Assembly: GCF_020736845.1 (NCBI RefSeq)
Contig: NZ_JAFFQR010000029.1
Span: forward strand, 62,001-126,000
Direction of reading: 5' to 3'
Length of the DNA: 64,000 bases
Source of the DNA: Paenibacillus farraposensis
Lineage (GTDB): Bacteria > Bacillota > Bacilli > Paenibacillales > Paenibacillaceae
Position numbers and translations under genes: made by a program. The notes beneath the pieces were generated by a model. It made no database searches. It had not been told where the DNA came from and saw nothing but the letters and a program-made list of their open reading frames with translations. The stretch's first letter is position 1, and each line of letters begins with the position of its first letter. This document shows positions 25,624 to 33,673 of this stretch, one piece after another.

Positions 25624-26580
25624 CTATTTGGCTGTATCGCCAGCTTCTATCGCTGCTGTTTTGTTGTGGCTTTCCGCAGGTTTGTAGTACAACCGGAACA
25701 GGATATCCTGGTTGTAGTTACCGAATCCGGTGCCGAACAGGGTTACCCCTCCAATATGCTGGGCATCATCCAGTATAGCGATACGGAATTTCCATTGCTT
25801 CTGATCAATCAGCGCCTGGCTTAAAGTCACATCGGAGATCTGCTTGCCGTCCATAAAAGTACCCTCGGACGTAATGCGAAGTCTTTTGAGCAGGCCGTAT
25901 TGATTGATGAAATCCGGCCACCATGCGGGTGTGTATTTACCGCGGTTATCCCCGAAATCCCCCGGGCTGGTCCAAGTACCCAGGTTGACATCATTTAAAA
26001 AGAAAGTAATATCTGAAGGCCAGTTATCATTGGTGAAAGGGGCCTCAGATGACAGTTCCATTGAAATTTCCAGTTCCTCGGCCTTTTGGCTGGACAGCAG
26101 GAAATTCGGTACCTTATAATCCATATACCCTTGGCTGAACCATAGGATTTTGGCATTAAAACGTTCCGGGTCCAGGAATGAACGAGGCTCATCGAATTCG
26201 CCGATGATTTTTTCGATGGTTGCCAGCCCGCAGGTCGGCTGAATTTCAAAATCCGTAAAGTGGCCGACAGAAATCTCCGTCTGGTGAAATTGCCGCACAT
26301 CCTGCTGATAGCGTGGCATGGCGATTTCAATTTTGTCGGTAGCCAGCGAGCATACCTTTTGAACCCCGCCTCGTCCTGGCAGCATTTTGGTCGAAATAAT
26401 GGACGCTTTCTCCAGCTTTTTAACATGCATGGTCATAATTGCACTGCTAAGTCCCAGCGCCTCTGCCAGCTCGCGTATATTCATAGGCTTTTCCGCAAGC
26501 AGAACAATCATATTCAGCCGAACTTCACTAGCCAGTGCTTCATATACGGGAAGTGATTTTTCAGAAATGTCCAGTTGCAT
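25624..26580 (-). CDS. ArsR family regulator with large C-terminal domain
   Basis: 318 residues. Residues 8-80 are an ArsR winged helix (ALASEVRLNMIVLLAEKPMN, ELAEALGLSSAIMTMHVKKLEKA). The C-terminal 230 residues, with Trp-rich segments such as WTSPGDFGDNRGKYTPAWW, form a domain seen in ArsR-type regulators of sugar utilisation in Paenibacillus and relatives; no metal-binding cysteine pair is visible, so it is not a metal sensor. Start at 26580 with GGAGGAAC; the frame extends upstream without a better site. No obvious target gene adjacent. Confidence 0.8.
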   Translation of the reverse strand: MQLDISEKSLPVYEALASEVRLNMIVLLAEKPMNIRELAEALGLSSAIMTMHVKKLEKASIISTKMLPGRGGVQKVCSLATDKIEIAMPRYQQDVRQFHQTEISVGHFTDFEIQPTCGLATIEKIIGEFDEPRSFLDPERFNAKILWFSQGYMDYKVPNFLLSSQKAEELEISMELSSEAPFTNDNWPSDITFFLNDVNLGTWTSPGDFGDNRGKYTPAWWPDFINQYGLLKRLRITSEGTFMDGKQISDVTLSQALIDQKQWKFRIAILDDAQHIGGVTLFGTGFGNYNQDILFRLYYKPAESHNKTAAIEAGDTAK

Positions 26581-26849
26581 AGTTCCTCCAATTCTAACGC
26601 ACATCATCAATGGATGGTAGTTAAACATATATGTTTTTTTAATATTCATACATAAAAAACGATATAATTTACATTTATATAAACAATATACCCTTTCCTT
26701 CATTGCTGGTACAACCCTAACGCCCCAAAAAGCCGAAAATTGTTCGAAAAACAGGACACCCCTGAATCATTCGCTGTTAGTGGGATGTCCTGGTGATGGT
26801 ATGTGGTTTCAAAGGCTTATACTGCATAAGGCCGTGCGTAACCAGCATG

Positions 26850-27809
26850 CTAGGAACGGATATGTTCCTCTGCGAATGAAGAGTCGGACGTTCTGCCCTT
26901 GCCTGTCGCATGCCCTGCTGGATGTGGTGAATCTGCCTTCATCAGACCTGGCTGGCCGACATAAGGACGATCACTCCGCGAGCGGCCACGTGTAATCCAG
27001 AAGCCGATCAAGAACAGAACGAACTGTGCAGCCAGTATGTAGGGAGCTGCCTCCGGTCCGATCCATTGGAACAGGGCAACGGCGGCCATCACGATAGATA
27101 ACAGGCTTGTCGGAAAATGGGAAGCCGTTACGTCCAGATCATTTTGTTTGCGTAAGGTCATCAGCCGATATACATACAGCAGCGCGATCAGACCAGATGC
27201 GAACCTCATCCATGTACACCCGATAAGCCAGTAAGCAGATGGTTCGCTATTAGCCAGACTACTATCCATGTTACTGTACGACGTCAAATCCACAAGCAGC
27301 CGCGAGATCAGCCAGACGATCCCGGCCAGCGCCAGCGGGCCAGCTGCAGGACGAAGCAGCTTCCATAAAGCGGTTCCCCAGCCCGGAGCATGGGACTCCA
27401 GCAAAACAAGCCGCCGTTCTTCAATCAATTTATTCATTTCACGCTCCAGGGATTTGAGAAGCAACTCACTGCGGGAAGCATCGCATTCCCGGAGGGATGA
27501 CTGAACCTGCTCCTGCAGGTGAGGAGTTAAATAGGGAGCCGCCTTCGTCTCCTGAAGGGCATGAATCAGTTCATTCGGCTGCTGCTGCTTTTCGGTGCTG
27601 CTATTCTGGATATTGGTTTGGAGACAGCCTGCTAACCGCCCGTAGATGCGCAGCGATTCCTGTAATTCATTTAGCCGCTGCTGACGGGAATTTCGAAGCT
27701 GGGCAGCGCTGTGAACATACAGCCATACCAGCAGGGATAACGCCAGCAGAAGGGCAATCAGACCGGGTGAGATATATGCGGCTAAGGCCGCTAAGTCCGT
27801 CAGGGACAC
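26850..27809 (-). CDS. Hypothetical membrane protein
   Basis: 319 residues. One N-terminal membrane helix (residues about 12-32), a helical, Gln/Leu-rich soluble section of about 115 residues (likely coiled coil), then four to five membrane helices and a polar C-terminal tail. GTG start at 27809 is eight bases after AAGGAGGG; a TTG two codons earlier is too close. No family recognised. Confidence 0.6.
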   Translation of the reverse strand: MSLTDLAALAAYISPGLIALLLALSLLVWLYVHSAAQLRNSRQQRLNELQESLRIYGRLAGCLQTNIQNSSTEKQQQPNELIHALQETKAAPYLTPHLQEQVQSSLRECDASRSELLLKSLEREMNKLIEERRLVLLESHAPGWGTALWKLLRPAAGPLALAGIVWLISRLLVDLTSYSNMDSSLANSEPSAYWLIGCTWMRFASGLIALLYVYRLMTLRKQNDLDVTASHFPTSLLSIVMAAVALFQWIGPEAAPYILAAQFVLFLIGFWITRGRSRSDRPYVGQPGLMKADSPHPAGHATGKGRTSDSSFAEEHIRS

Positions 27810-27954
27810 CCGCAATCCCTCCTTCCATTGTTCTTTCTACACTATTGCACAGACCACATAGGGTTTTCAAGGGCTTGTCTATTTGCAGGCCAAGATATAT
27901 GAAGTATTTTTTGATAAAATGGATAAGATTACAATCGTTGAGAGGAATTCAACC

Positions 27955-28117
27955 ATGAATAAAAATATAGATATTGCCGCAGAACATCATAAGACATTGA
28001 ATCAACCGTCCGGGCAGCTTTGCCACGCTGATTGCCGATATGCTAGCCGATCGCTTGTATGCGCAATTGGGCTTCAATCGGCCGGTCCGAGATCGGAAGG
28101 GATGTACTGATGGATAA
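27955..28117 (+). pseudogene. Short gene relic, possibly acetyltransferase
   Basis: A normal start (GAGAGG then ATG, MNKNIDIAAEHHKTLNQ) leads after about 20 codons into a frame-shifted stretch whose other frame reads as TLIADMLADRLYAQLGF, reminiscent of the last helix-strand of a GNAT acetyltransferase. Start and end of a gene seem joined with the middle missing. Confidence 0.4.
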
Positions 28118-28148
28118 TAAGTAAATTATAGAAGGAAGGCATGTTCAT

Positions 28149-28781
28149 ATGAAAGTGATAATTTTCGGAGCAACGGGAACGATTGGCCATGCGCTGGTCA
28201 GGGAAGCGATCAAGCGCAAGCATGAAGTAACGGCCGCGGTGCGTAATCCACAGCGGATGACGGAGCAAAGCGAGTATTTAACGGTCGTTCAAGCGGATAT
28301 TCTAAATCCGAACTCCGTTACGGAGGCGGCAGCAGGGCATGATGCTATCATTAGCGCTTACGGTCCCACATTCGGAGCCGAGGAAGAATTGCTTGAAGCA
28401 ACCCGTTCTTTATTGGAAGGCACTGGGCGTTCTGGTGTGGGGCGTATACTTGTAGTTGGCGGAGCCGGAAGCCTGAAAACAGAAAACGGTGAACGCCTGA
28501 TGGATACCGCCGAGTTCCCGGAGGAGATCAAGCCACTTGCAGCTGCGCATGCTGAAGCATTCGAGCTGTATCGTACGGCTGATGTGGATTGGACGTACTG
28601 CAGCCCTGCTGGCATGATCGAACCGGGGAAGCGTACCGGACATTTTCGCATTGGCTTGGATCATTTAGTGGTGGACGAACTAGGACACAGCCGGATCTCG
28701 GTGGAGGACTACGCGGTAGCCCTGATGGATGAGCTAGTGGCAGGGGAATTTGTCAATTCCCGTTTTACGGTCGGTTACTAA
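28149..28781 (+). CDS. NAD(P)-binding oxidoreductase (YwnB/atypical SDR-like)
   Basis: 210 residues. N-terminal dinucleotide site IFGATGTIGHALV, central VGGAGSLKT and DWTYCSPAGMIEPG place it with the NAD(P)H-binding, NmrA-like atypical SDRs such as B. subtilis YwnB. No YxxxK catalytic pair is visible, so it may act as a redox-sensing or flavin-reductase-like protein. Start behind GAAGG; monocistronic. Confidence 0.82.
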   Translation: MKVIIFGATGTIGHALVREAIKRKHEVTAAVRNPQRMTEQSEYLTVVQADILNPNSVTEAAAGHDAIISAYGPTFGAEEELLEATRSLLEGTGRSGVGRILVVGGAGSLKTENGERLMDTAEFPEEIKPLAAAHAEAFELYRTADVDWTYCSPAGMIEPGKRTGHFRIGLDHLVVDELGHSRISVEDYAVALMDELVAGEFVNSRFTVGY

Positions 28782-28826
28782 GCGATACGTACATCAATAC
28801 GTATGGCGATGCGGGAGGGGAAAAGC

Positions 28827-30551
28827 ATGGATATAGTGACTGCTGATGAAATGCGGCAATTGGATCGGTATACGATTGACAAGCTGGGGATTCCGGCCCT
28901 CACGTTAATGGAGAATGCCGGGCGTGCGGTAGCCGACGAGGTAATAAAGCTTTGTGCTGTGAAAAGCAGAGCAAGCCATGAAAACACCGGGGGTACTGCC
29001 CGAGACTACGTCAACCCAATACGCGCTGCTGACGGAGCGGAGAGGTTCAGGGAGCAGGCAGCAGAAGAGGCCATTCAGGCAGGATCGCGCGAACTGCCGT
29101 ACCATAGCGGGGGCATTCGGGTGGAGCTATGGAATGACGGGCGCCGTGCCGCATTGCAGCGGGAGCACTGGTATATTCTCGTAGGCAAAGGCAACAACGG
29201 AGGTGACGGATTGGTAGCGGCCCGCCGCCTGGCTGATGCGGGCCTGCGCGTCACCGTTGTCTACGCCGCCTCACCGGATACATTGCGTGGCGAGGCGGCT
29301 GCCGGGCGCGATGTCATCGCGGCGTTGGGCATCCCGGTTATCGTTTACGGACGGGATGATCTCGATTTGCGCGATGCAACAGGCATCGTCGATGCCTTGC
29401 TGGGCACGGGCACGCAGGGCCCGCCGCGCGAGCCGTATGCCTCGCTGATCCGCGAGGCCAATGACAGCGGCGCACCGATCGTATCGGTTGACGTGCCTAG
29501 CGGTCTCGACACTGATACAGGCTCGCTGCACGAGTATTGTATTCGTGCGTACGTCACCGTATGCCTCGCCTATCTGAAGCGCGGACTCGTCCAGTACCCG
29601 GGCGCTGCCGCCGCAGGCGATGTAGTGGTGCGCTACATCGGTATCCCGCCCGCCCTTGCCCGTGAGTGCGGCGTGCAGCTGCGTCTTCTGACCCGCGATA
29701 CGCTGCGCGAAGCGCTGAACGTGGACGTAAGCCGCAGCCGCGTGCCGGACGGGCACAAGGGCACTTACGGGCACGTGCTTGTGGCCGCCGGAAGCCTGCG
29801 CATGAGCGGCGCAGGCTTGCTGGCCGCACGTGCTGCCCTGCGGATCGGCAGCGGCCTTGTAACGTGGGCCGTGCCCGAAGCGCTGCTGCCACACGTGATC
29901 GGCGCCGCGCCGGAGCTGATACTCGCTGCCGCTTCGACAGGAAGAGACGGCGAATGGAACGCCGACTCTGCGGACGAACTGCTGCAGCTCGCACAGGCGC
30001 GCGATGTGTTGGCCGTCGGCCCCGGCCTCGGCCGCTTCACAGGGGACACAGGCTGGCTGCGCTGCCTGTGGGAGCAATATGAGGGCCCGCTCGTGCTCGA
30101 TGCGGATGCCCTGAACATCCTTGCCTCGGCAGGGCCTGAGCTGGATGGCTGGAAGCCGAGAGGCGCGGGGGCCGTGCTGACGCCCCACCCTGGCGAAATG
30201 GCGCGCCTGTTGGGCATCCCGGCGGCAGAGGTGCAGCGTGACCGCATTGCCTATGCCCGGCAGTACGCCCGGACACGTGGGGTCACACTGGTGCTCAAGG
30301 GGGCACGTACCGTCATCGCGTGCCCGGATGGCTCAGCCTACGTCAATACGACTGGCCATGCCGGCATGGCGACAGGCGGTGCGGGCGATGTGCTGACAGG
30401 CATCATCGCAGGCCTGTTGGCCCAAGGCTTGAACACCTCGCAGGCAGCGGCCTTTGGCGTATATCTGCATGGCATAGCCGGCGAAATGGCCGCGCGCCAT
30501 CGTCAGCATCCGGCCGCCGTGGTGGCCGGTGACATTATTGAAGCCCTATAG
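28827..30551 (+). CDS. nnrDE: Bifunctional NAD(P)H-hydrate epimerase / ADP-dependent dehydratase
   Basis: Repairs hydrated NAD(P)H. The N-terminal YjeF_N epimerase domain (MDIVTADEMRQLD, GKGNNGGDGLVAARRL, VDVPSGLDTDTG) is followed by the carbohydrate-kinase-like dehydratase (DGHKGTYGHVLVAAGS, LTPHPGEMARL, GHAGMATGGAGDVLTG). 574 residues. An extra stretch of about 60 residues between TLMENAGRAVADEV and the GKGNNGGDG motif is longer than in most relatives. Start at 28827 behind GGAGGGG. Its second half is clearly more GC-rich than its neighbours. It converges with and overlaps the next gene by 17 nt. Confidence 0.92.
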   Translation: MDIVTADEMRQLDRYTIDKLGIPALTLMENAGRAVADEVIKLCAVKSRASHENTGGTARDYVNPIRAADGAERFREQAAEEAIQAGSRELPYHSGGIRVELWNDGRRAALQREHWYILVGKGNNGGDGLVAARRLADAGLRVTVVYAASPDTLRGEAAAGRDVIAALGIPVIVYGRDDLDLRDATGIVDALLGTGTQGPPREPYASLIREANDSGAPIVSVDVPSGLDTDTGSLHEYCIRAYVTVCLAYLKRGLVQYPGAAAAGDVVVRYIGIPPALARECGVQLRLLTRDTLREALNVDVSRSRVPDGHKGTYGHVLVAAGSLRMSGAGLLAARAALRIGSGLVTWAVPEALLPHVIGAAPELILAAASTGRDGEWNADSADELLQLAQARDVLAVGPGLGRFTGDTGWLRCLWEQYEGPLVLDADALNILASAGPELDGWKPRGAGAVLTPHPGEMARLLGIPAAEVQRDRIAYARQYARTRGVTLVLKGARTVIACPDGSAYVNTTGHAGMATGGAGDVLTGIIAGLLAQGLNTSQAAAFGVYLHGIAGEMAARHRQHPAAVVAGDIIEAL

Positions 30552-31029
30552 GCCAAAGGAGCAGCGGCAGGAGGAAGGCCAGCAGGATTTGTACCCCATA
30601 TTCACGGTTCCGCCAGTGCCTTCCCCCATAATACAGCAGCGTGATTCCTGCTCCAGCTATGCCGCTGCTCCATGAAATCCCTGCTCCTTCAGGGGACATC
30701 CAAGAACCCAGCAGGAGAAAAATACTGAATCCTGTGACAACGTACAGACTGATCTGCTCGGGTCTTCGCAGCCAGGGTAAAAAATCGAGCAGCACATCGG
30801 CGGCAAGAGCTGCTGGCAGGGCAAAGCCATAGGCCCATAACTGTGCGGTCAGCTCACCGCTATTGCCTGCTATAGTCACGGGCATTCCCGTTATTTCCTC
30901 TGCCAGGTAGCAATACATCCATAAGAGGCCAAAGACCAATCCCCCACAGGCCAGTTTGTTCAGCGCATAACAGCCAAGCTCCATCCGCCAAGGCATTTTG
31001 GAATTAAATTCATTCCAAGGCTGTCTCAT
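30535..31029 (-). CDS. Hypothetical four- to five-helix membrane protein
   Basis: 164 residues with helices around residues 22-42, 55-80, 88-108, 115-132 and 145-160. No charged catalytic motif and no recognised family. Start behind AAGGAGGAG. Its 3' end overlaps the nnrDE end on the other strand. Confidence 0.65.
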   Translation of the reverse strand: MRQPWNEFNSKMPWRMELGCYALNKLACGGLVFGLLWMYCYLAEEITGMPVTIAGNSGELTAQLWAYGFALPAALAADVLLDFLPWLRRPEQISLYVVTGFSIFLLLGSWMSPEGAGISWSSGIAGAGITLLYYGGRHWRNREYGVQILLAFLLPLLLWPIGLQ

Positions 31030-31251
31030 GTGGCGACTCCTCCTTATCACGTCAAGTAATCCGTATCCAATGAAGGAATTAATTCCTATTACAATCCGCT
31101 TACGGTTTATGACATTTCAATCAGCAAGAGATAGACCGGAGTGTTACTGTCCGTCTATTTGTGTATCCGCGAGCGACTGAACTCCGAGATCGAATGATGC
31201 AAATGCCAATAAACATTGCGGATAGCCGCGGTGGGGAGAGGCGGGAATTGC

Positions 31252-32056
31252 ATGATACAGGCAGTTGTTTTTAATCTCGAAAGTACATTGCTTGACCCCG
31301 GGGGGACGGGGTCTGATCCAGGGCATGCTTGATATTCTTAGATGGAAAGGTGTTCAGGTAACAGAGGATCAGATGTCTCATGGGAGAGGGCTGCCGCTCC
31401 GCGATCATATTGCCCGTGTGCTGGGACTGTCAGAGGTTCGCAAAAAGTGGCTGGAATACTTTGGCACACATCCTGGAAGAACGGATATTGAGCATATTTA
31501 TCTTGAACTTGTTCCTGTTCTCCGTTCCTTGGTGCAGAGCGCTGAGCCTGCTATCGGCATAGACAAGGCGCTGCAAGAATTGCAGGATCGCCGTATTCAG
31601 CCAGGTGCTACGACATCCTGCCCGATGGAGATGCTGAGCCCTATTTTCACACCTGCACATTCGCCCAATACGCTGGATTGCATGGTATCTCCGTGTGAAG
31701 TGTCGCAGGGTCGTCCTTATCCATGGATGATTTATGAAATTGCACATCGTTTGCAGGTGTTTCCGCTCAGCGATATTGTGAAAGTCGGAGATACTGCAGC
31801 TGATATGCAAGAGGGAAGAAATGCCGGTGTATGGACGATTGGTGTGCTCAACCATAACGAAGCCGCAGCACAGACAGCGAGCCGTATAGTGGACGACAGT
31901 GTGGCTGAGGAACGGCGCAGACAGAGCGTGTGCGGATTAAAAAGGGCAGGGGCTCATATCGTCATGAACACATTGGCTGATTTACCGCGTATTTTACGTG
32001 AAATCGAAATGCTCCAGCATACGGGAGGCTATCCCTCATATACCAAGCAGGTATAA
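31252..32056 (+). pseudogene. Phosphonoacetaldehyde-hydrolase-like HAD protein, frameshifted
   Basis: Over most of its length it matches PhnX (HAD family), for example GRPYPWMIYEIAHRL and IVKVGDTAADMQEGRNAGVWTIGV. The natural start (ATG 31252, GGGGAGAGG upstream) encodes MIQAVVFNLESTLLDPG, then an extra base in the C4G6 tract at 31296-31305 shifts the frame. Two catalytic residues are gone: the nucleophilic Asp of FDWAGT is Asn here (FNLEST), and the Schiff-base Lys region reads RGLPLRDHI instead of GLLKRDHI. It was probably inactive even before the frameshift. Confidence 0.75.
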
Positions 32057-32125
32057 GCAGCGTTGAAGCCGCCGTCGTAATCGGACAGGGATGAGGCTTG
32101 AAGTGCCTGAATATATAGTTCTAGG

Positions 32126-32460
32126 TTATATGTATGCGCCATACCAGGCGAAGGTGAACTTCCAATGAGTGGTGAATCCGTAGGTTTCAATATTTACAAA
32201 AAATTTATCCAGTGGAACCTTCAACTTGTCTGCGGTATGCTCAATGATCCGGATATTGGCCTGATGCGGAATAATCAAAGCGAATCATCCAGGCTTAATT
32301 CTAACTCCCTATAATCTTCGTCAGCATAGATTCCAGAATGCGTACCCCGAATTTGAAAACCTCTCGTCCATGCATCGCAATCGGCCCTGTTACAGGGGAG
32401 ATCAGCATGTCTGTCCCACGTTCTTCCGAGCCCAGCAAGGAGAAGGACGGAAAAGCCCCA
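32126..32460 (-). pseudogene. fabH (beta-ketoacyl-ACP synthase III) relic
   Basis: Minus-strand frames read as the last third of FabH: PIAMHGREVFKFGVRILES, then after a frameshift and stops IIPHQANIRIIEHTADKL and FFVNIETYG. The His of HGRE/PHQAN and the Asn of the family are recognisable. Only the 3' end remains and it has at least two disruptions. Confidence 0.75.
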
Positions 32461-32574
32461 GACCGGGATTGAAGAACAGCGGCTCCTGCCCCGTAAGGGG
32501 CTGCTTTTCGATTTTCTGAGCGAGGCTTTTAAACTTTAAAATTAACGAAACAGGTTGGAATCAGAGGAAGAAAG

Positions 32575-32611
32575 AAAAAAAGCCTTAACCCGGCGATACC
32601 CGAATTAAGGC
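32575..32611 (-). terminator. Terminator of the nrd operon
   Basis: Minus strand GCCTTAATTCGGG-tatcg-CCGGGTTAAGGC followed by TTTTTTT. Confidence 0.85.
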
Positions 32612-32621
32612 ACTGAAAGTT

Positions 32622-33653
32622 TTACAAATCGTCAAAACCGTTGTCATCTCCGACCTTGCCATAATTGCGTGATTTTGCTTCAAAAAAGTCTGTTTTTGTG
32701 GCATTCAGCGCTTCATCCGAAAATGGCTTGATCCAAGGCATGGAATTTACGTCCACACCTTCAAAGGCTTTGTCCATACCGAGCAGCCGTAGGCGCATAT
32801 TCGCCATGTATTTGATATAGTCACTCAGTTCGTTCAAGTCAATGCCGCGAACCTCCTTGAGCGTATAATGCGCCCAATTCGTTTCCAGCTCTACTGCACG
32901 ATTGATCATGCGGTAGACATAGTCCATGTTTTCCTGTGTGTTCAGCTCAGGGAAATCAGCCAATAGCTGTTTGAACACTTCAGCAAAGAAGTAGCAATGT
33001 TGATTTTCATCGCGCTGAATATACGAGATCATTTGACTGGTCGCCATCATTTTTTGATCACGAGCCAGATTGTAGAAGAAAGCAAATGTACTGTAAAAGA
33101 AAATGCCCTCCAGGATCAAATCGGCTACCATCGCCTGGAAAAAAGTCTGCGGACTCTGCTCATCGCGGAACTCCTGGTAAATAGCAGATATGAACGTGTT
33201 GCGTTCCAAAAGGACAGGATCATTTTTCCAGTATTCGAAGATTTCCTTCTGCTCCTGCTCTGATACCAAAGAAGACAGAACATAGGAATAGGACTGATTA
33301 TGCACTACTTCCTGCTGTCCGATAATGGCCGAAATAGCTTCCAGAGAAGAATCGGTAAAATAACGTTTTATATCCCCGACAAACATCGTTTGCATGGAAT
33401 CCAGCACGGCCAGCAGACCGATGTTAATTTTGAATGTGCGCTGTTCTTCGGCATCCAGCAATGGAAACTGGGATGCATCCTTGGACATCGGGATTTCATC
33501 CGGAATCCAGTGGTTGAGCAGCAGCACTTTATACAGCTTGTACATATGCGGCATCCGAATATCGTTCCAGTTCAGAATACCGGAGTTCTCGCCTTCAATA
33601 ATACGGGTAGAGCGGTTAGGCGCTTCCGTGTTAAAAATCTTTTGCAACTGCAT
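32622..33653 (-). CDS. nrdB: Ribonucleotide reductase class I, beta subunit
   Basis: Holds the metal cofactor and tyrosyl radical that start ribonucleotide reduction. 343 residues. Both helix motifs with metal ligands are visible: QEVVHNQSY (with a Tyr close by) and RDENQHCYF. Asp in LLAVLDSM fits the first ligand. It follows nrdA with a 20-nt gap and ends in a strong terminator, so nrdAB is a two-gene operon. No nrdI is adjacent, which fits the Ia-like rather than the Ib arrangement. Confidence 0.93.
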   Translation of the reverse strand: MQLQKIFNTEAPNRSTRIIEGENSGILNWNDIRMPHMYKLYKVLLLNHWIPDEIPMSKDASQFPLLDAEEQRTFKINIGLLAVLDSMQTMFVGDIKRYFTDSSLEAISAIIGQQEVVHNQSYSYVLSSLVSEQEQKEIFEYWKNDPVLLERNTFISAIYQEFRDEQSPQTFFQAMVADLILEGIFFYSTFAFFYNLARDQKMMATSQMISYIQRDENQHCYFFAEVFKQLLADFPELNTQENMDYVYRMINRAVELETNWAHYTLKEVRGIDLNELSDYIKYMANMRLRLLGMDKAFEGVDVNSMPWIKPFSDEALNATKTDFFEAKSRNYGKVGDDNGFDDL

Positions 33654-33673
33654 GGGAGATTCTCTCCTTTATT

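Noticed and set aside
29271..30188. Long open frames on the minus strand and in other frames of nnrDE
   Set aside because: High GC suppresses stop codons here. The encoded sequences are Arg/Ala/Pro-rich without motifs, while the + frame has complete family motifs.
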